DNA of 64,000 nt from Pseudomonas graminis (GTDB lineage Bacteria; Pseudomonadota; Gammaproteobacteria; Pseudomonadales; Pseudomonadaceae): assembly GCF_002093745.1 (NCBI RefSeq), contig NZ_MTSB01000002.1, positions 310,001 through 374,000 on the forward strand, given 5' to 3'. The position numbers were made by a program, and so were the translations under genes. Each line of letters starts with the position of its first letter. The stretch's first letter is position 1. The notes beneath the pieces are model-generated. The model was not told the DNA's origin. It was given only the letters and a program-made list of their open reading frames with translations, and made no database searches. This document shows positions 11,369-20,015 of this stretch, piece after piece.

Positions 11369-12043
11369 TCAGGACCGGAATAACCGGCTGTATTGACGTT
11401 CGTGCGCCATGCTCGCCAGCGCCAGGCCAAAGGCTGCACTGCCGACAGGGTGAATGTCCTGCGTGGTTGCGTTGACCTGAGCCTGCTGCAACAACGGCAG
11501 CAACTCACTGGTCAGGCGCTGCGCTGCCTGCTGGCCCAGTGGCAAGGTTTTCATCAAAACCGCTAGCTGGTTTTCCAGCCAGCTCCATAGCCAGGCGGCC
11601 AGCGCATCCTGCGGGCTGATCTGCCAGGCACGTGCGGCCAGTGCCCAGCCAAGGGCCAGATGCGGTTCTGTGGTCTGTTCGAGAAAACGGCGAGCGTCGC
11701 GATCCAGTTCCGGCAAACCGTTGAGCAACTGTTGCAGGGAATAGCCCATCTGACGGCTTTCCTGATGCAACTCACGGGTCTCGCGGCTGGCGCGATGCTG
11801 CTCGCTGACCTGCAACAGCTGCCCCCAGTCTCCGGCCGCTGCTGCCTCGCAGTGCGCCAGTAACAGAGGCGCCTCGAAACGGGCGAGATTGAGCAGCAGT
11901 TGGTCACCGATCCAGCGCCCGGCCGTTTGCGGGTCGATGACAATGGATTGCTCCACCGCCATTTCCAGCCCTTGCGAATAGCTGTAACCGCCAATCGGCA
12001 GCTGCGGACTGGCCAGGCGCAAAAGCGCCCAGGCGCTGTTCAC
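11369..12043 (-). CDS. ureF: Urease accessory protein UreF
   Basis: A 224-residue all-helical protein with the UreF signatures LLRLASPQLPIGGYSYSQGLE near the N-terminus and PVGSAAFGLAL near the C-terminus. UreF bridges UreG and UreD on the urease apoprotein and acts as a fidelity factor in GTP-driven nickel loading. Its ATG overlaps the ureE stop by four bases (12040-12043), so it is coupled to ureE; ureG follows 21 bases later. Confidence 0.94.
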   Translation of the reverse strand: MNSAWALLRLASPQLPIGGYSYSQGLEMAVEQSIVIDPQTAGRWIGDQLLLNLARFEAPLLLAHCEAAAAGDWGQLLQVSEQHRASRETRELHQESRQMGYSLQQLLNGLPELDRDARRFLEQTTEPHLALGWALAARAWQISPQDALAAWLWSWLENQLAVLMKTLPLGQQAAQRLTSELLPLLQQAQVNATTQDIHPVGSAAFGLALASMAHERQYSRLFRS

Positions 12044-12540
12044 GTGCGCACGCCGAACTGGTGCATGCGCGGCGGATAGTTGAAATCCTCTTCCCCGGCA
12101 CGCGAGTGATGGTGCCCACCGCCATAGGCGCCATGTTCCGGCTGGAACGGCGCTTCGATGGTTTCAGTGGTGGCCCCCAGTTGATCGAGCATGGCCTTGA
12201 GTACGTAATCGTCCAGCAGGCGCAGCCAGCCGTCTCCGACTTGCAGGGCAACGTGTCGGTTACCCAAATGGTAAGCAGCGCGAGTCAGTTCGAAGGTGCT
12301 GCTGCAGGTGACATGCATCAGTTTCTCGGGGCGGGCACAGACACGCACAATGCGCCCGTCCTCGGCCTGTAGAAACTCGCCATCACGCAACGGTGACTGG
12401 CCACGCTGTAGAAACAGCCCCACGTCTTCGTTTTCTGCACTGAAGCAGCGCAAACGGCTCTTGCTGCGCGCTTCGAAATTCAAATGCAGCTCGGCGGCCC
12501 ATTCGGCCTGAGGTTCGATTCGTTTGTGAATCACCAGCAT
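12040..12540 (-). CDS. ureE: Urease accessory nickel metallochaperone
   Basis: A 166-residue UreE. It has an N-terminal peptide-binding-like domain (FEARSKSRLRCFSAENEDVGLFLQRG) and a C-terminal ferredoxin-like domain (LTRAAYHLGNRHVALQV, with the conserved dimer-interface metal His in GNRH). A short His-rich tail, HGAYGGGHHHSRAGEED, would bind nickel. UreE supplies nickel to UreG. The ATG at 12540 is preceded by GGAAGC at a suitable distance; codons upstream of it add only MAGSYL. First gene of its operon, with a sigma-54-like promoter about 40 bases upstream. Confidence 0.94.
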   Translation of the reverse strand: MLVIHKRIEPQAEWAAELHLNFEARSKSRLRCFSAENEDVGLFLQRGQSPLRDGEFLQAEDGRIVRVCARPEKLMHVTCSSTFELTRAAYHLGNRHVALQVGDGWLRLLDDYVLKAMLDQLGATTETIEAPFQPEHGAYGGGHHHSRAGEEDFNYPPRMHQFGVRT

Positions 12541-12575
12541 CAGATAGCTTCCAGCCAATTGCGATGCTTCAAATC

Positions 12576-12594
12576 AGAGCAAGGTGCTTGCCAA
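12576..12594 (-). promoter_or_regulatory. Sigma-54-like promoter upstream of ureE
   Basis: Read on the minus strand, TTGGCAAGCACCTTGCTCT has the -24 GG and -12 GC ten bases apart and differs from TGGCAC-N5-TTGC at one base. A start near 12567 would give a leader of about 27 bases before the ureE ATG. On the plus strand, CAGAGCAAGGTG is repeated directly at 12575-12586 and 12595-12606. Two TGGTGC half-sites, NtrC-like, lie at 12668-12673 and 12697-12702. Confidence 0.6.
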
Positions 12595-12732
12595 CAGAGC
12601 AAGGTGTAGGAAATGGCTGGCGGACGTGGATGAAGGGGCATGAGTGAGGCGTGTTCGTGGCGCGTTATGGTGCGAATTCACAAGGATGCTTTAATTTGGT
12701 GCGCAACCTTTCGCCAGTCGTAGGAATGAGCT

Positions 12733-13365
12733 TCAATCGTGACTGCCAAGCCCTCGCCAGTGACGTGCGCCGATGAAGATGAAGCGCAGTTGCTGGGTGA
12801 TCTTGGCCTGTGGTGTCAGGTGCGGGGCCAGCGAGGCGGGCGGGGGGTCGATCAGTTCCGGCAGCATGGCGAAGACACTTTTCACCACCAGGTCGGCGAT
12901 GATCGACAGGGCATCGGCGTTCAGGTGTCGCCATTTGGGCATTTTGGCCAGGTCGGCGGTCAAGTCGGCGCTGATGCCTTCGCGCAGGGCACCGAGCGCC
13001 TGACGCACCTTCAACGAGCCGCCATATTGCTCACGGGCCAGGAACAGAAACTGTGAACGGTTGGCGGCCACACGCTCCAGAAAGATCTTCACCGACGCGC
13101 GAATAAGGCCGCCCACGGCGAACTCGTTCTGCCGCACCAGCCGGATGGTTTCGCGAAAGGTCTGACCGACCTCGCTGACCAGGGCCAGGCCCAATTGGTC
13201 CATGTCTTCAAAATGCCGGTAAAAGCCTGTGGGAACGATGCCCGCTGTTCGCGCCACTTCCCGCAGGCTCAGGCTGCCGAAACCACGCCCGCTCTCCATC
13301 AACTGGTGGGCGGCATCCAGCAAGGCTCTGCGGGTTTGTTGTTTCTGTTCGGCGCGGGGCAGCAT
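12733..13365 (-). CDS. desT: TetR-family regulator of unsaturated fatty acid synthesis, DesT
   Basis: A 210-residue TetR-type repressor. The helix-turn-helix (residues about 24-50: SLSLREVARTAGIVPTGFYR) is followed by an acyl-CoA-sensing ligand domain with FLFLAREQYGGSLKVRQAL. The sequence reads very much like P. aeruginosa DesT (PA4890), which senses the ratio of saturated to unsaturated acyl-CoA and represses the desCB desaturase operon, and sits beside ureEFG there too. In this window no desaturase or partner oxidoreductase gene adjoins it; the neighbour on the other side is an AsmA-family gene. Function is inferred from that similarity. Confidence 0.88.
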   Translation of the reverse strand: MLPRAEQKQQTRRALLDAAHQLMESGRGFGSLSLREVARTAGIVPTGFYRHFEDMDQLGLALVSEVGQTFRETIRLVRQNEFAVGGLIRASVKIFLERVAANRSQFLFLAREQYGGSLKVRQALGALREGISADLTADLAKMPKWRHLNADALSIIADLVVKSVFAMLPELIDPPPASLAPHLTPQAKITQQLRFIFIGARHWRGLGSHD

Positions 13366-13587
13366 GGCTCAAATGTTTCTTGGATTAGGCTATGTAGCAC
13401 TTTAGCAAATGCGCTTCGCCCGCGTCGAAGGGGTTTTCAGGCAGGTCTTTGGATGTCTGCACAGCATTGGTGCTGGTCTTTGCCTCGAATTCATATTCAA
13501 ATCAAACCCTCGGCGCGTTTGTCAGTCGAACATTGATGTCATATTCAGCGCGCCAGGGTCGGGGTGCTGTTTTCTGGAGAGTCACGC

Positions 13588-15654
13588 ATGACGCGCAGCC
13601 GCAAGATTTTCGCCTGGACGGGCGCCACGCTGTTACTGGTGCTGGCCCTATTGGTCATCGTGATCGCCACTTTCGACTGGAACCGCATCAAACCCACCCT
13701 CAACGAAAAAGTCAGCGAAGCGCTGCATCGCCCGTTCGCCATCAATGGCAATCTGGACGTACGCTGGACGCGTGAGCCTGAACTGGGGGGCTGGCGCGCC
13801 TGGGTGCCGTCGCCGCACTTTGTGGCTGATGATTTGATGCTGGGCAATCCGGAGTGGTCGAAAACCCCGCAAATGGTGACCCTCAAGCACGTTGAGTTTC
13901 GCCTCTCGTTGCTGCCGCTGCTGGTGCAGCACGTGGTCATCCCGCGCATCGACCTGACCGCGCCGGAAGCCAGGCTGGAGCGGCTTGCTGATGGTCGCGC
14001 CAACTGGGTGTTCGACCTGCCCAAGTCCGATCCGAATGCCGAACCGTCCAAATGGGAGGTGGACATCGGTGCCATCAAGTTCGACAAGGGGCTGGTGAGC
14101 TTCAATGACCAGACGTTGAATGCCAATCTGGATGTCGTGATCGATATGCTGGGCAAGCCGATCCCGTTCGGTGAAATCGTCGGCAGCAAAGAGGCGCAAA
14201 AGGCGCAGGAGAAGGGCGCTGTGCCGCAGGACTATGCCTTTGGCCTGGCTGTCAAAGGCCAGTATCACGGCCAGAAACTGAACGGCACCGGCAAGATCGG
14301 TGGCTTGCTGGCGCTCAAGGATGCCAACCAGCCATTCCCGGTGCAGGCCGACGTCAAGATCGGTGACACCCATGCGGTGATTGCCGGGACCCTGACCGAC
14401 CCGCAAAACCTCGGCGCGCTCGACCTTCGCCTGAAACTGTCCGGTGCGAGCCTGAGCAATCTCTACCCGCTGACGGGCGTGACCTTGCCGGATTCTCCTG
14501 CCTACTCCACTGACGGGCGGCTGGTTGCCAAGCTTCATGATCCGGCAGGCGCGAACTTTCGCTATGAAGGCTTCAACGGCAAGATCGGCAACAGCGATAT
14601 TCATGGCGACCTGGGTTACGTTGCCAGTCAGCCTCGGCCCAAGTTGAGTGGCGTGCTGGTCTCCAATCAACTGCTGTTCAGCGACCTTGCCCCGCTGATC
14701 GGCGCGGACTCCAACGCCGCGCAGAAAAAGCGCGGCGGCGAGAGCAAGCAGCCGTCGGGTAAGGTGCTGCCCGTCGAAGAGTTCCAGACCGATCGCTGGC
14801 GTGCCATGGACGCGGACGTGGAATTCACCGGCAAGCGCATCGTGCAAAGCCCCGATCTGCCCTTCACTGACCTCTATACGCACCTGATACTCAACGACGG
14901 TCAATTGAGCCTTGAACCGCTGCGGTTCGGTGTGGCGGGTGGCAAGCTGGACGGCGACATCCGGCTCGACGGGCGCAACAAACCCCTGCTGGGCCGGGCA
15001 AAACTGTCGGCGCGCAACTTCAAGCTCAAGCAACTGTTCCCGACCTTCGAGCCGATGAAAACCAGTTTCGGTGAGCTGAACGGCGATGCCGATATCAGCG
15101 GACGGGGCAATTCCATTGCTGCTTTGCTCGGCACCGCCAATGGCGAAATGAAAATGCTGGTCAACGACGGTGCCATCAGCCGTGGCCTGATGGAGATTGC
15201 CGGGCTCAATGTCGGCAACTACGTGGTGGGCAAGTTGTTTGGCGACAAGGACGTGAAGATCAACTGCGCGGCGTCCGACTTTGGCATCAAGGACGGGCTG
15301 GCGACCAGCCGCCTGTTTGTCTTCGATACCGAGAACGCGATCATCTACATCAGCGGCACCGCGAACATGAAGACCGAACAACTGGATTTGCAGATCAACC
15401 CTGAGTCCAAAGGCTTCCGCATCTTCTCGTTGCGTTCGCCCCTGTACGTCAACGGCCCGTTCGCGAAGCCCAACGCTGGCGTGCATTCCGGTCCGTTGCT
15501 GTTGCGCGGCGCGGGCATGGTCCTGCTCGGCGCGACGGTAGGCCCGGCAGCAGGCCTGCTGGCGCTGGTCGCCACTGGCGACAGCGAGCCTAACCAGTGC
15601 GGCCCGTTGCTGGAACAGATGCGCACCGGCAAGGCGCCGAAGACGGTGAAGTAG
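13588..15654 (+). CDS. AsmA-family envelope protein
   Basis: A 688-residue protein with one N-terminal membrane anchor (TRSRKIFAWTG then a hydrophobic stretch to about residue 30) and a large periplasmic domain of AsmA type; the C-terminal AsmA signature includes FGELNGDADISGRGNSIAALLGTANGEMKM and QLDLQINPESKGFRIFSLRSPLYVNGPFAKP. AsmA-like proteins are repeating beta-groove proteins thought to carry phospholipids between inner and outer membranes. The ATG at 13588 follows CTGGAGAGTCACGC. It is a single gene, divergent from desT, and ends before a bidirectional terminator. Exact role unknown. Confidence 0.88.
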   Translation: MTRSRKIFAWTGATLLLVLALLVIVIATFDWNRIKPTLNEKVSEALHRPFAINGNLDVRWTREPELGGWRAWVPSPHFVADDLMLGNPEWSKTPQMVTLKHVEFRLSLLPLLVQHVVIPRIDLTAPEARLERLADGRANWVFDLPKSDPNAEPSKWEVDIGAIKFDKGLVSFNDQTLNANLDVVIDMLGKPIPFGEIVGSKEAQKAQEKGAVPQDYAFGLAVKGQYHGQKLNGTGKIGGLLALKDANQPFPVQADVKIGDTHAVIAGTLTDPQNLGALDLRLKLSGASLSNLYPLTGVTLPDSPAYSTDGRLVAKLHDPAGANFRYEGFNGKIGNSDIHGDLGYVASQPRPKLSGVLVSNQLLFSDLAPLIGADSNAAQKKRGGESKQPSGKVLPVEEFQTDRWRAMDADVEFTGKRIVQSPDLPFTDLYTHLILNDGQLSLEPLRFGVAGGKLDGDIRLDGRNKPLLGRAKLSARNFKLKQLFPTFEPMKTSFGELNGDADISGRGNSIAALLGTANGEMKMLVNDGAISRGLMEIAGLNVGNYVVGKLFGDKDVKINCAASDFGIKDGLATSRLFVFDTENAIIYISGTANMKTEQLDLQINPESKGFRIFSLRSPLYVNGPFAKPNAGVHSGPLLLRGAGMVLLGATVGPAAGLLALVATGDSEPNQCGPLLEQMRTGKAPKTVK

Positions 15655-15741
15655 TTTCCTGAGACTGATCGTTCTTCACGCTCCGGCCACCCTTGCAGGT
15701 GCCGGCGTGTTCAGGGGTGAAGAAGGCTGCCGGGTCAGCAT

Positions 15742-15772
15742 AAAAAAAGGCACCTGAGTCAGGTGCCTTTTT
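15742..15772. terminator. Bidirectional rho-independent terminator
   Basis: AAAAAGGCACCTGA (left) and TCAGGTGCCTTTTT (right) pair around one central base, with A-run and T-run on both sides. It separates the AsmA-family gene on the plus strand from ompW on the minus strand and suits both. Confidence 0.9.
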
Positions 15773-15792
15773 CATGTGCGCTTTACCGGGTA

Positions 15793-16479
15793 TCAGAACT
15801 TGTAACCCACGCCCACCATGTACACCCACGGGTCGATGTCTACGTCGACTTTGGTCTTGCCGACGGCCAGGGCAGAGGGGCCGTCCACCGTGGCTTCGGT
15901 GTCGATGTCGACATACCAGACCGAAGCGTTGACCAGGACGTTTTCGGTGATCATGTAGTCCATGCCCAACTGGGCGGCCAGGCCCACCGAGTCCTTGAGT
16001 TTGAGGTTGCTGAACCCCTGACTCTTGCGCTCGCTGGTCAGGTCATTGTCGAAGAATGTGGTGTAGTTGATACCGACGCCCGCATACGGCTGGAAGCGGG
16101 ACGAAGGCTCCATCGGGTAATACTGCAACGACAGGGTAGGCGGCAGTTGTTTGATGTCTGCCAGCTTGCCGTCAAGGCCCGGCCCCAGGCCTTTGACAGA
16201 CACTGTATGGCTGAAAGGCGTGGCGGCCAGCAGTTCGATACCGACGTGTTGGGTGAGCATGTACGCGAAGGTCAGGCCGAGCTGGTTTTCGCCATCGACA
16301 GTCGCTTTGGTGCCGGAAACCCTGGCGCCATCGAGCCTGACTTCGCCGCTGTCTTCGTTGGGCTGGACGTGCGCGACACCGGCACGAACGATGAAATCGC
16401 CTTCTTCATAAGCGTTTGCGGCGGCCGGGGCGGTAATGGCAAGCGCGACAAGAGACGCGCGTAGCAGGTGCTTGTTCAT
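15793..16479 (-). CDS. ompW: OmpW-family outer membrane protein
   Basis: A 228-residue protein with a signal peptide (MNKHLLRASLVALAITAPAA, cleavage near ANA-YEEGD) and the eight-stranded OmpW barrel. Typical segments are GDFIVRAGVAHVQPNEDSG, LPPTLSLQYYPMEPSSRFQPYAGVGINY and the C-terminal aromatic end DPWVYMVGVGYKF. OmpW proteins form a small hydrophobic outer-membrane channel. The ATG at 16479 follows GGAGCCTC. It stands alone between a terminator and the DUF3299 gene. Confidence 0.93.
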   Translation of the reverse strand: MNKHLLRASLVALAITAPAAANAYEEGDFIVRAGVAHVQPNEDSGEVRLDGARVSGTKATVDGENQLGLTFAYMLTQHVGIELLAATPFSHTVSVKGLGPGLDGKLADIKQLPPTLSLQYYPMEPSSRFQPYAGVGINYTTFFDNDLTSERKSQGFSNLKLKDSVGLAAQLGMDYMITENVLVNASVWYVDIDTEATVDGPSALAVGKTKVDVDIDPWVYMVGVGYKF

Positions 16480-16581
16480 GGAGGCTCCAGGATCAGTCAA
16501 AATTTATGGGCATAATGTTAAAGCGCTGTCGAACGGCGGCTTTGACTCAGCTCAATGAAATCGCTGGGAACCTCGTCATCC

Positions 16582-17106
16582 TTATGAATCCGGCAACTCG
16601 TAGACAAGAATCTTGTCTGCCTGCATCTGATAACCCGCTTCTGCCAGTTCGCTGGTAGACGATTTGGCCTGCATCGGTCCTTCGATCCAGTACGGCTGAT
16701 ACAGCTCATCGACCTTCACGCCCAGCTCACTCGTGACATGCACGATCTGGTTCGCTGGCGGCGGCGGCACATGGATGCAGGCACCGAAATACGGCACCAG
16801 CAAAAACTCCGTCACTCTGCCTTCCTCACTGACCTCAAGCGGCACGATGTAGCCCGGCAAACGCACCATTTGCCCATCCAGTGCTTTGACCACCGGTGCA
16901 TGCGGGGCCAGTTGATGGGCCGCAGGCGCCGCTTCCATAGCCAGTGCATCGGACAGCTTGGACATATCGTGGATGGGAGCCGTCACCGGCTTCACCACGG
17001 GTGCATCGGGCGGAATCATGTCATTCCAGGTCAGTACCCGCGGCTCGGCGGCCCACAATGGCGTGGTAACCGAGAGCAGCAGAGTGAGTAGCATGCGCCG
17101 CATCAT
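16582..17106 (-). CDS. DUF3299 periplasmic protein, zinc-locus member
   Basis: A 174-residue protein with a signal peptide (MMRRMLLTLLLSVTTPLWAA) and a DUF3299 domain containing LPGYIVPLEVSEEGRVTEFLLVPYFGACIHVPPPPANQ. The Cys-x-His-containing segment (ACIH) may bind metal. It is the last of four same-strand genes matching the Zur-controlled P. aeruginosa block PA4063-PA4066 as I recall it. The start at 17106 is chosen for the AGGACC site before it; an ATG at 17118, overlapping the permease stop, is also possible. Biochemical function unknown. Confidence 0.8.
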   Translation of the reverse strand: MMRRMLLTLLLSVTTPLWAAEPRVLTWNDMIPPDAPVVKPVTAPIHDMSKLSDALAMEAAPAAHQLAPHAPVVKALDGQMVRLPGYIVPLEVSEEGRVTEFLLVPYFGACIHVPPPPANQIVHVTSELGVKVDELYQPYWIEGPMQAKSSTSELAEAGYQMQADKILVYELPDS

Positions 17107-17114
17107 GAAGGTCC

Positions 17115-18380
17115 TCATAAACGAATCGACAGTCCATCGGCCAGTGACTGCCTGTAGGCTCGCCAGGCTGGCACGGTTCCCATCAACAGCGCGCAACCGA
17201 GAATGCCACCCAGTAAAGTCCATTCATATTGGCCAGGTGGCATAGACGAGAGGTACAGACCGTAGTTGTCGAGTACGTAGTCGCGGGCCGCGAAAATGCC
17301 GATATAGAGCAGTGCGAGGCCGCTGATGACACCGGCCAGCGCGAGTGCGAAGGCCTCGAGTATAAGCAGGCTTGCGATGTGCCAGGGGCGTGCGCCGACC
17401 GAACGCAGGATCGCCATTTCCCGACGTCGCTCGTTGAGGCTGGTGAGAATCGCGGTGAGCATGCCGATCAGGCCGGTCAGCACCACGAACAGTGAAATCA
17501 CGAACAGCGCCTTCTCGGCAGTGCCCATCAGGCCCCACAGCTCTTGCAACGCCACGCCTGGCAGAATCGCCAGCATGGGCTCGCCACGGTACTCATTGAT
17601 CTCGCGTTGCAGGCTGAACGTCGAAATCTTGCTGTTCAGGCCCAGCATGAACGCGGTTATCGCGGTGGGCGTCAGGTCCATGTTGCGCGCCTGATCGGCC
17701 GAGATACGTTCATTGCCGCGTGCCGGCGCGCCGTTATGCCAATCGATGTGAATGGCCTCCATGCCGCCCAGGCTGATATGCAGCGTACGGTCCACCGGGG
17801 TGCCGGTCGGTTTGAGAATGCCGACCACGGTGAACGGTTTGTCGTCATGCTTGACCAGACTGATTGCCGCGACACCGTGCGCCAGCACCAGCTTGTCGCC
17901 CAGCGAGTAGTGCAATGCCTTGGCAACTTCAGAGCCCAGCACCACTTCGAACGGGTCAGTCTTGAACTCGCGGCCTTCGGCCATCTGCAGATGTTGCTGA
18001 CGACCGAACTGATAATGCTCGAAATACGAGGCATTGGTGCCCATCACCCGATAGCCGCGGTGGGAATCGCCCAGGGAAATCGGGATTGCCCATTTGACCT
18101 GCTTGTTTTCAGCAAAATGTTCGAAGCTGTCCCAGCGAATATTGTTGGTGGCGTTGCCGATGCGGAATACCGAATACAGCAACAGATTGATGGACCCGGA
18201 GCGCGCACCGACGATCAGGTCAGTGCCGCTGATGGTGCTGGCGAAACTGGAGCGTGCTTCGGTGCGTACGCGCTCGACGCCCAGCAGCAGGCAAACCGAC
18301 AGCGCGATGGCGAAGGCGGTGAGAAACGCGGTGAAACGGCGATTGGCCAGGCTGGCAAGCGCCAGACGAAACAGATACAT
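17115..18380 (-). CDS. ABC transporter permease, MacB/FtsX type, zinc-locus
   Basis: A 421-residue permease with one N-terminal membrane segment (residues about 20-40), a large periplasmic MacB-core-like domain (about 45-270) and three C-terminal segments with the FtsX motif TAILTSLNERRREMAILRSVGARPWHI. This architecture belongs to mechanotransmission ABC systems such as LolCDE and MacB rather than to channel importers. It starts one base after the ATPase stop (18382). The ATG at 18380 is preferred over an in-frame one at 18398. Substrate unknown; the zinc context suggests it acts with the His-rich protein upstream. Confidence 0.87.
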   Translation of the reverse strand: MYLFRLALASLANRRFTAFLTAFAIALSVCLLLGVERVRTEARSSFASTISGTDLIVGARSGSINLLLYSVFRIGNATNNIRWDSFEHFAENKQVKWAIPISLGDSHRGYRVMGTNASYFEHYQFGRQQHLQMAEGREFKTDPFEVVLGSEVAKALHYSLGDKLVLAHGVAAISLVKHDDKPFTVVGILKPTGTPVDRTLHISLGGMEAIHIDWHNGAPARGNERISADQARNMDLTPTAITAFMLGLNSKISTFSLQREINEYRGEPMLAILPGVALQELWGLMGTAEKALFVISLFVVLTGLIGMLTAILTSLNERRREMAILRSVGARPWHIASLLILEAFALALAGVISGLALLYIGIFAARDYVLDNYGLYLSSMPPGQYEWTLLGGILGCALLMGTVPAWRAYRQSLADGLSIRL

Positions 18381-18381
18381 C

Positions 18382-19092
18382 TCAACTCTCCACGGCAACG
18401 GCGGCGCGATTCAGGTCGCTCAGCGACAGGTTGCGATCGAACAGCGGCGCAAGGCTCTGATCGTGGCTGACAAACAACAGGCTGGCTCCGGCTTCGCGGC
18501 ACTCGGCGAACAACAGGCGAATGAACGCTTCACGTGAGTCGGCATCCAGCGCAGAGGTCGGCTCGTCGGCAATCACCAGTTCCGGTTGCCCGATCAACGC
18601 CCGCGCAGCGGCCACGCGCTGCTGCTGGCCGATGGACAGCGAATCGGCACGTCGGGTGAGCATCGCCGGGTCTTTCAGGCCCAGGTGGGCGAGCAGGGTG
18701 GTCGTGGCGTTTTCTACGCTGCCGTGGCGCTGTCTGGCGCGTTCTGCGCGGATACTGGAGAAGTGACAGGGCAGCTCGATGTTTTCCCGCACCGACAGAA
18801 AGGGCAACAGGTTGAACTGCTGGAAGATGTAGCCGGTGTGATCGACGCGAAAGCGATCACGCGCCGCAGCCGACAGCCCCGACAAATCCTGATTCAACAG
18901 ACGGATACTGCCGCTGACGGGTTTTTGCACGCCGCCCAGCAAGCCCAGCAAAGTGGTTTTGCCGCTGCCACTGGGGCCTTTGAGGAACAGGGTTTCGCCG
19001 GTTTCCAGGCGAAAGCTGGGGATGTCCAGCAACTGCGGGTGACCTGGCCAGTTGAAGCTCAGGTCCGACAGCTCGATCAGTGCTTGGGTCAT
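18382..19092 (-). CDS. ABC transporter ATP-binding protein, LolD/MacB type, zinc-locus
   Basis: A 236-residue ATPase with Walker A GPSGSGKTTLL (residues about 40-50), Q-loop FQQFNLLPFLSV, signature LSIGQQQRVAAARAL, Walker B VIADEPTSALD and H-loop SHDQ. It is of the LolD/MacB class and must pair with the FtsX-type permease directly downstream. A terminator-like hairpin lies between it and the upstream DUF2796 gene, so its expression is probably lower than that gene's. Confidence 0.92.
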   Translation of the reverse strand: MTQALIELSDLSFNWPGHPQLLDIPSFRLETGETLFLKGPSGSGKTTLLGLLGGVQKPVSGSIRLLNQDLSGLSAAARDRFRVDHTGYIFQQFNLLPFLSVRENIELPCHFSSIRAERARQRHGSVENATTTLLAHLGLKDPAMLTRRADSLSIGQQQRVAAARALIGQPELVIADEPTSALDADSREAFIRLLFAECREAGASLLFVSHDQSLAPLFDRNLSLSDLNRAAVAVES

Positions 19093-19113
19093 GGCTGACT
19101 CACGCTCGGTTGG

Positions 19114-19141
19114 AAATTAAAAGACCGGGCCAGGCCCGGTC
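19114..19141 (-). terminator. Intra-operon terminator/attenuator
   Basis: On the minus strand GACCGGGCC-TG-GCCCGGTC is followed by TTTTAATTT. It lies between the DUF2796 gene (stop at 19161) and the ABC ATPase (start 19092), so read-through would set the ratio of the His-rich periplasmic protein to the transporter. Confidence 0.75.
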
Positions 19142-19160
19142 AGGATGCTGCAACGTGCGA

Positions 19161-19757
19161 TCAGAATTTCAGGGTCGGGTTCGCTGCAATCACTTCGGCA
19201 CCGGATTGGCCGCCCGGCGAGATCAGTTGTACCTGAAGCTTCTTGGTGTCCGGGAACGTTTTGAATATTTGCGACAGGTCGAGCTTTTTCAGAACCGCGG
19301 GTGCGTCACAGACAAATGTGTAATGACCGTGAATTTCACTGTGTTCGTGATGATCAGCATCGCCTGCCTGGGCGTGGTCTTTGTGATCATCTTCATCTTT
19401 GTCGCCAAACAGCGGACTTTCCAGTTTCACTGAAGTGGCTGAGCAGTTGGCAGCATCGGCAATGCTGAACAATGCATTGGGTTTGAGCAGCAACTCACGC
19501 GCCTTGGCCACTTTGGCTTTGTCTTCGGCCGATGTCGCAACGTGCTCGAAGCCTACGATGTTCATGGCCGGGCTGTCGAATTCGAACTCCAGTGTCTTGC
19601 CTTCCAGCACCACATCCAGACGGCCGACGCCGTGTTCATGAGCGCCAAGGCTGCCGTGCTCCTCACCGTGATCATGGTCATGATCGTGTTCTTCTGCCGC
19701 ATGAGCGGCAACGAGTGGCAGCAGGGCAAAAGGCAAAGCAAGTAGCAGGCGGCGCAT
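19161..19757 (-). CDS. DUF2796 His-rich periplasmic zinc-binding protein (ZrgA-like)
   Basis: A 198-residue protein with a signal peptide (MRRLLLALPFALLPLVAAHA) and two histidine/acidic clusters: EEHDHDHDHGEEHG right after the signal and HKDHAQAGDADHHEHSEIHGH in the middle. These are metal-binding. The DUF2796 fold segments include LEFEFDSPAMNIVGFEH and SPGGQSGAEVIAANPTLKF. Relatives are induced in zinc starvation under Zur and help capture zinc in the periplasm. The ATG at 19757 follows a GGAG. A Zur-box-like sequence lies 36-50 bases upstream. First gene of the zinc locus. Confidence 0.88.
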   Translation of the reverse strand: MRRLLLALPFALLPLVAAHAAEEHDHDHDHGEEHGSLGAHEHGVGRLDVVLEGKTLEFEFDSPAMNIVGFEHVATSAEDKAKVAKARELLLKPNALFSIADAANCSATSVKLESPLFGDKDEDDHKDHAQAGDADHHEHSEIHGHYTFVCDAPAVLKKLDLSQIFKTFPDTKKLQVQLISPGGQSGAEVIAANPTLKF

Positions 19758-19792
19758 AGCGGACTCCGGAACAATGATCGGGAAAACTGTTA

Positions 19793-19807
19793 TGTAATCT
19801 TATAACA
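19793..19807 (-). promoter_or_regulatory. Zur-box-like operator
   Basis: Read on the minus strand TGTTATAAGATTACA differs by one base from the gammaproteobacterial Zur pattern TGTTATANNATAACA. It is placed just upstream of the DUF2796 gene, where zinc-loaded Zur would block transcription. This fits Zur control of the orthologous locus in P. aeruginosa. Confidence 0.65.
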
Positions 19808-20015
19808 AGTATCGGCTTGGGTGGACGTGTTTTTACTCGGTATCTGGAATACCTCGTCCAGTGCTTATGCATAAGTAATCTCACACTTTGCGTCATCAAG
19901 TCCTACTCTGGAAGATGAAAATCGCTACACCTGCGCCGGATGCGTCGGAGGGTTTTCATCGCCAGCCGGGACCTGCGCCTGACTTGGGTCGAGTGAGATA
20001 TCAAGGAAGATATTA

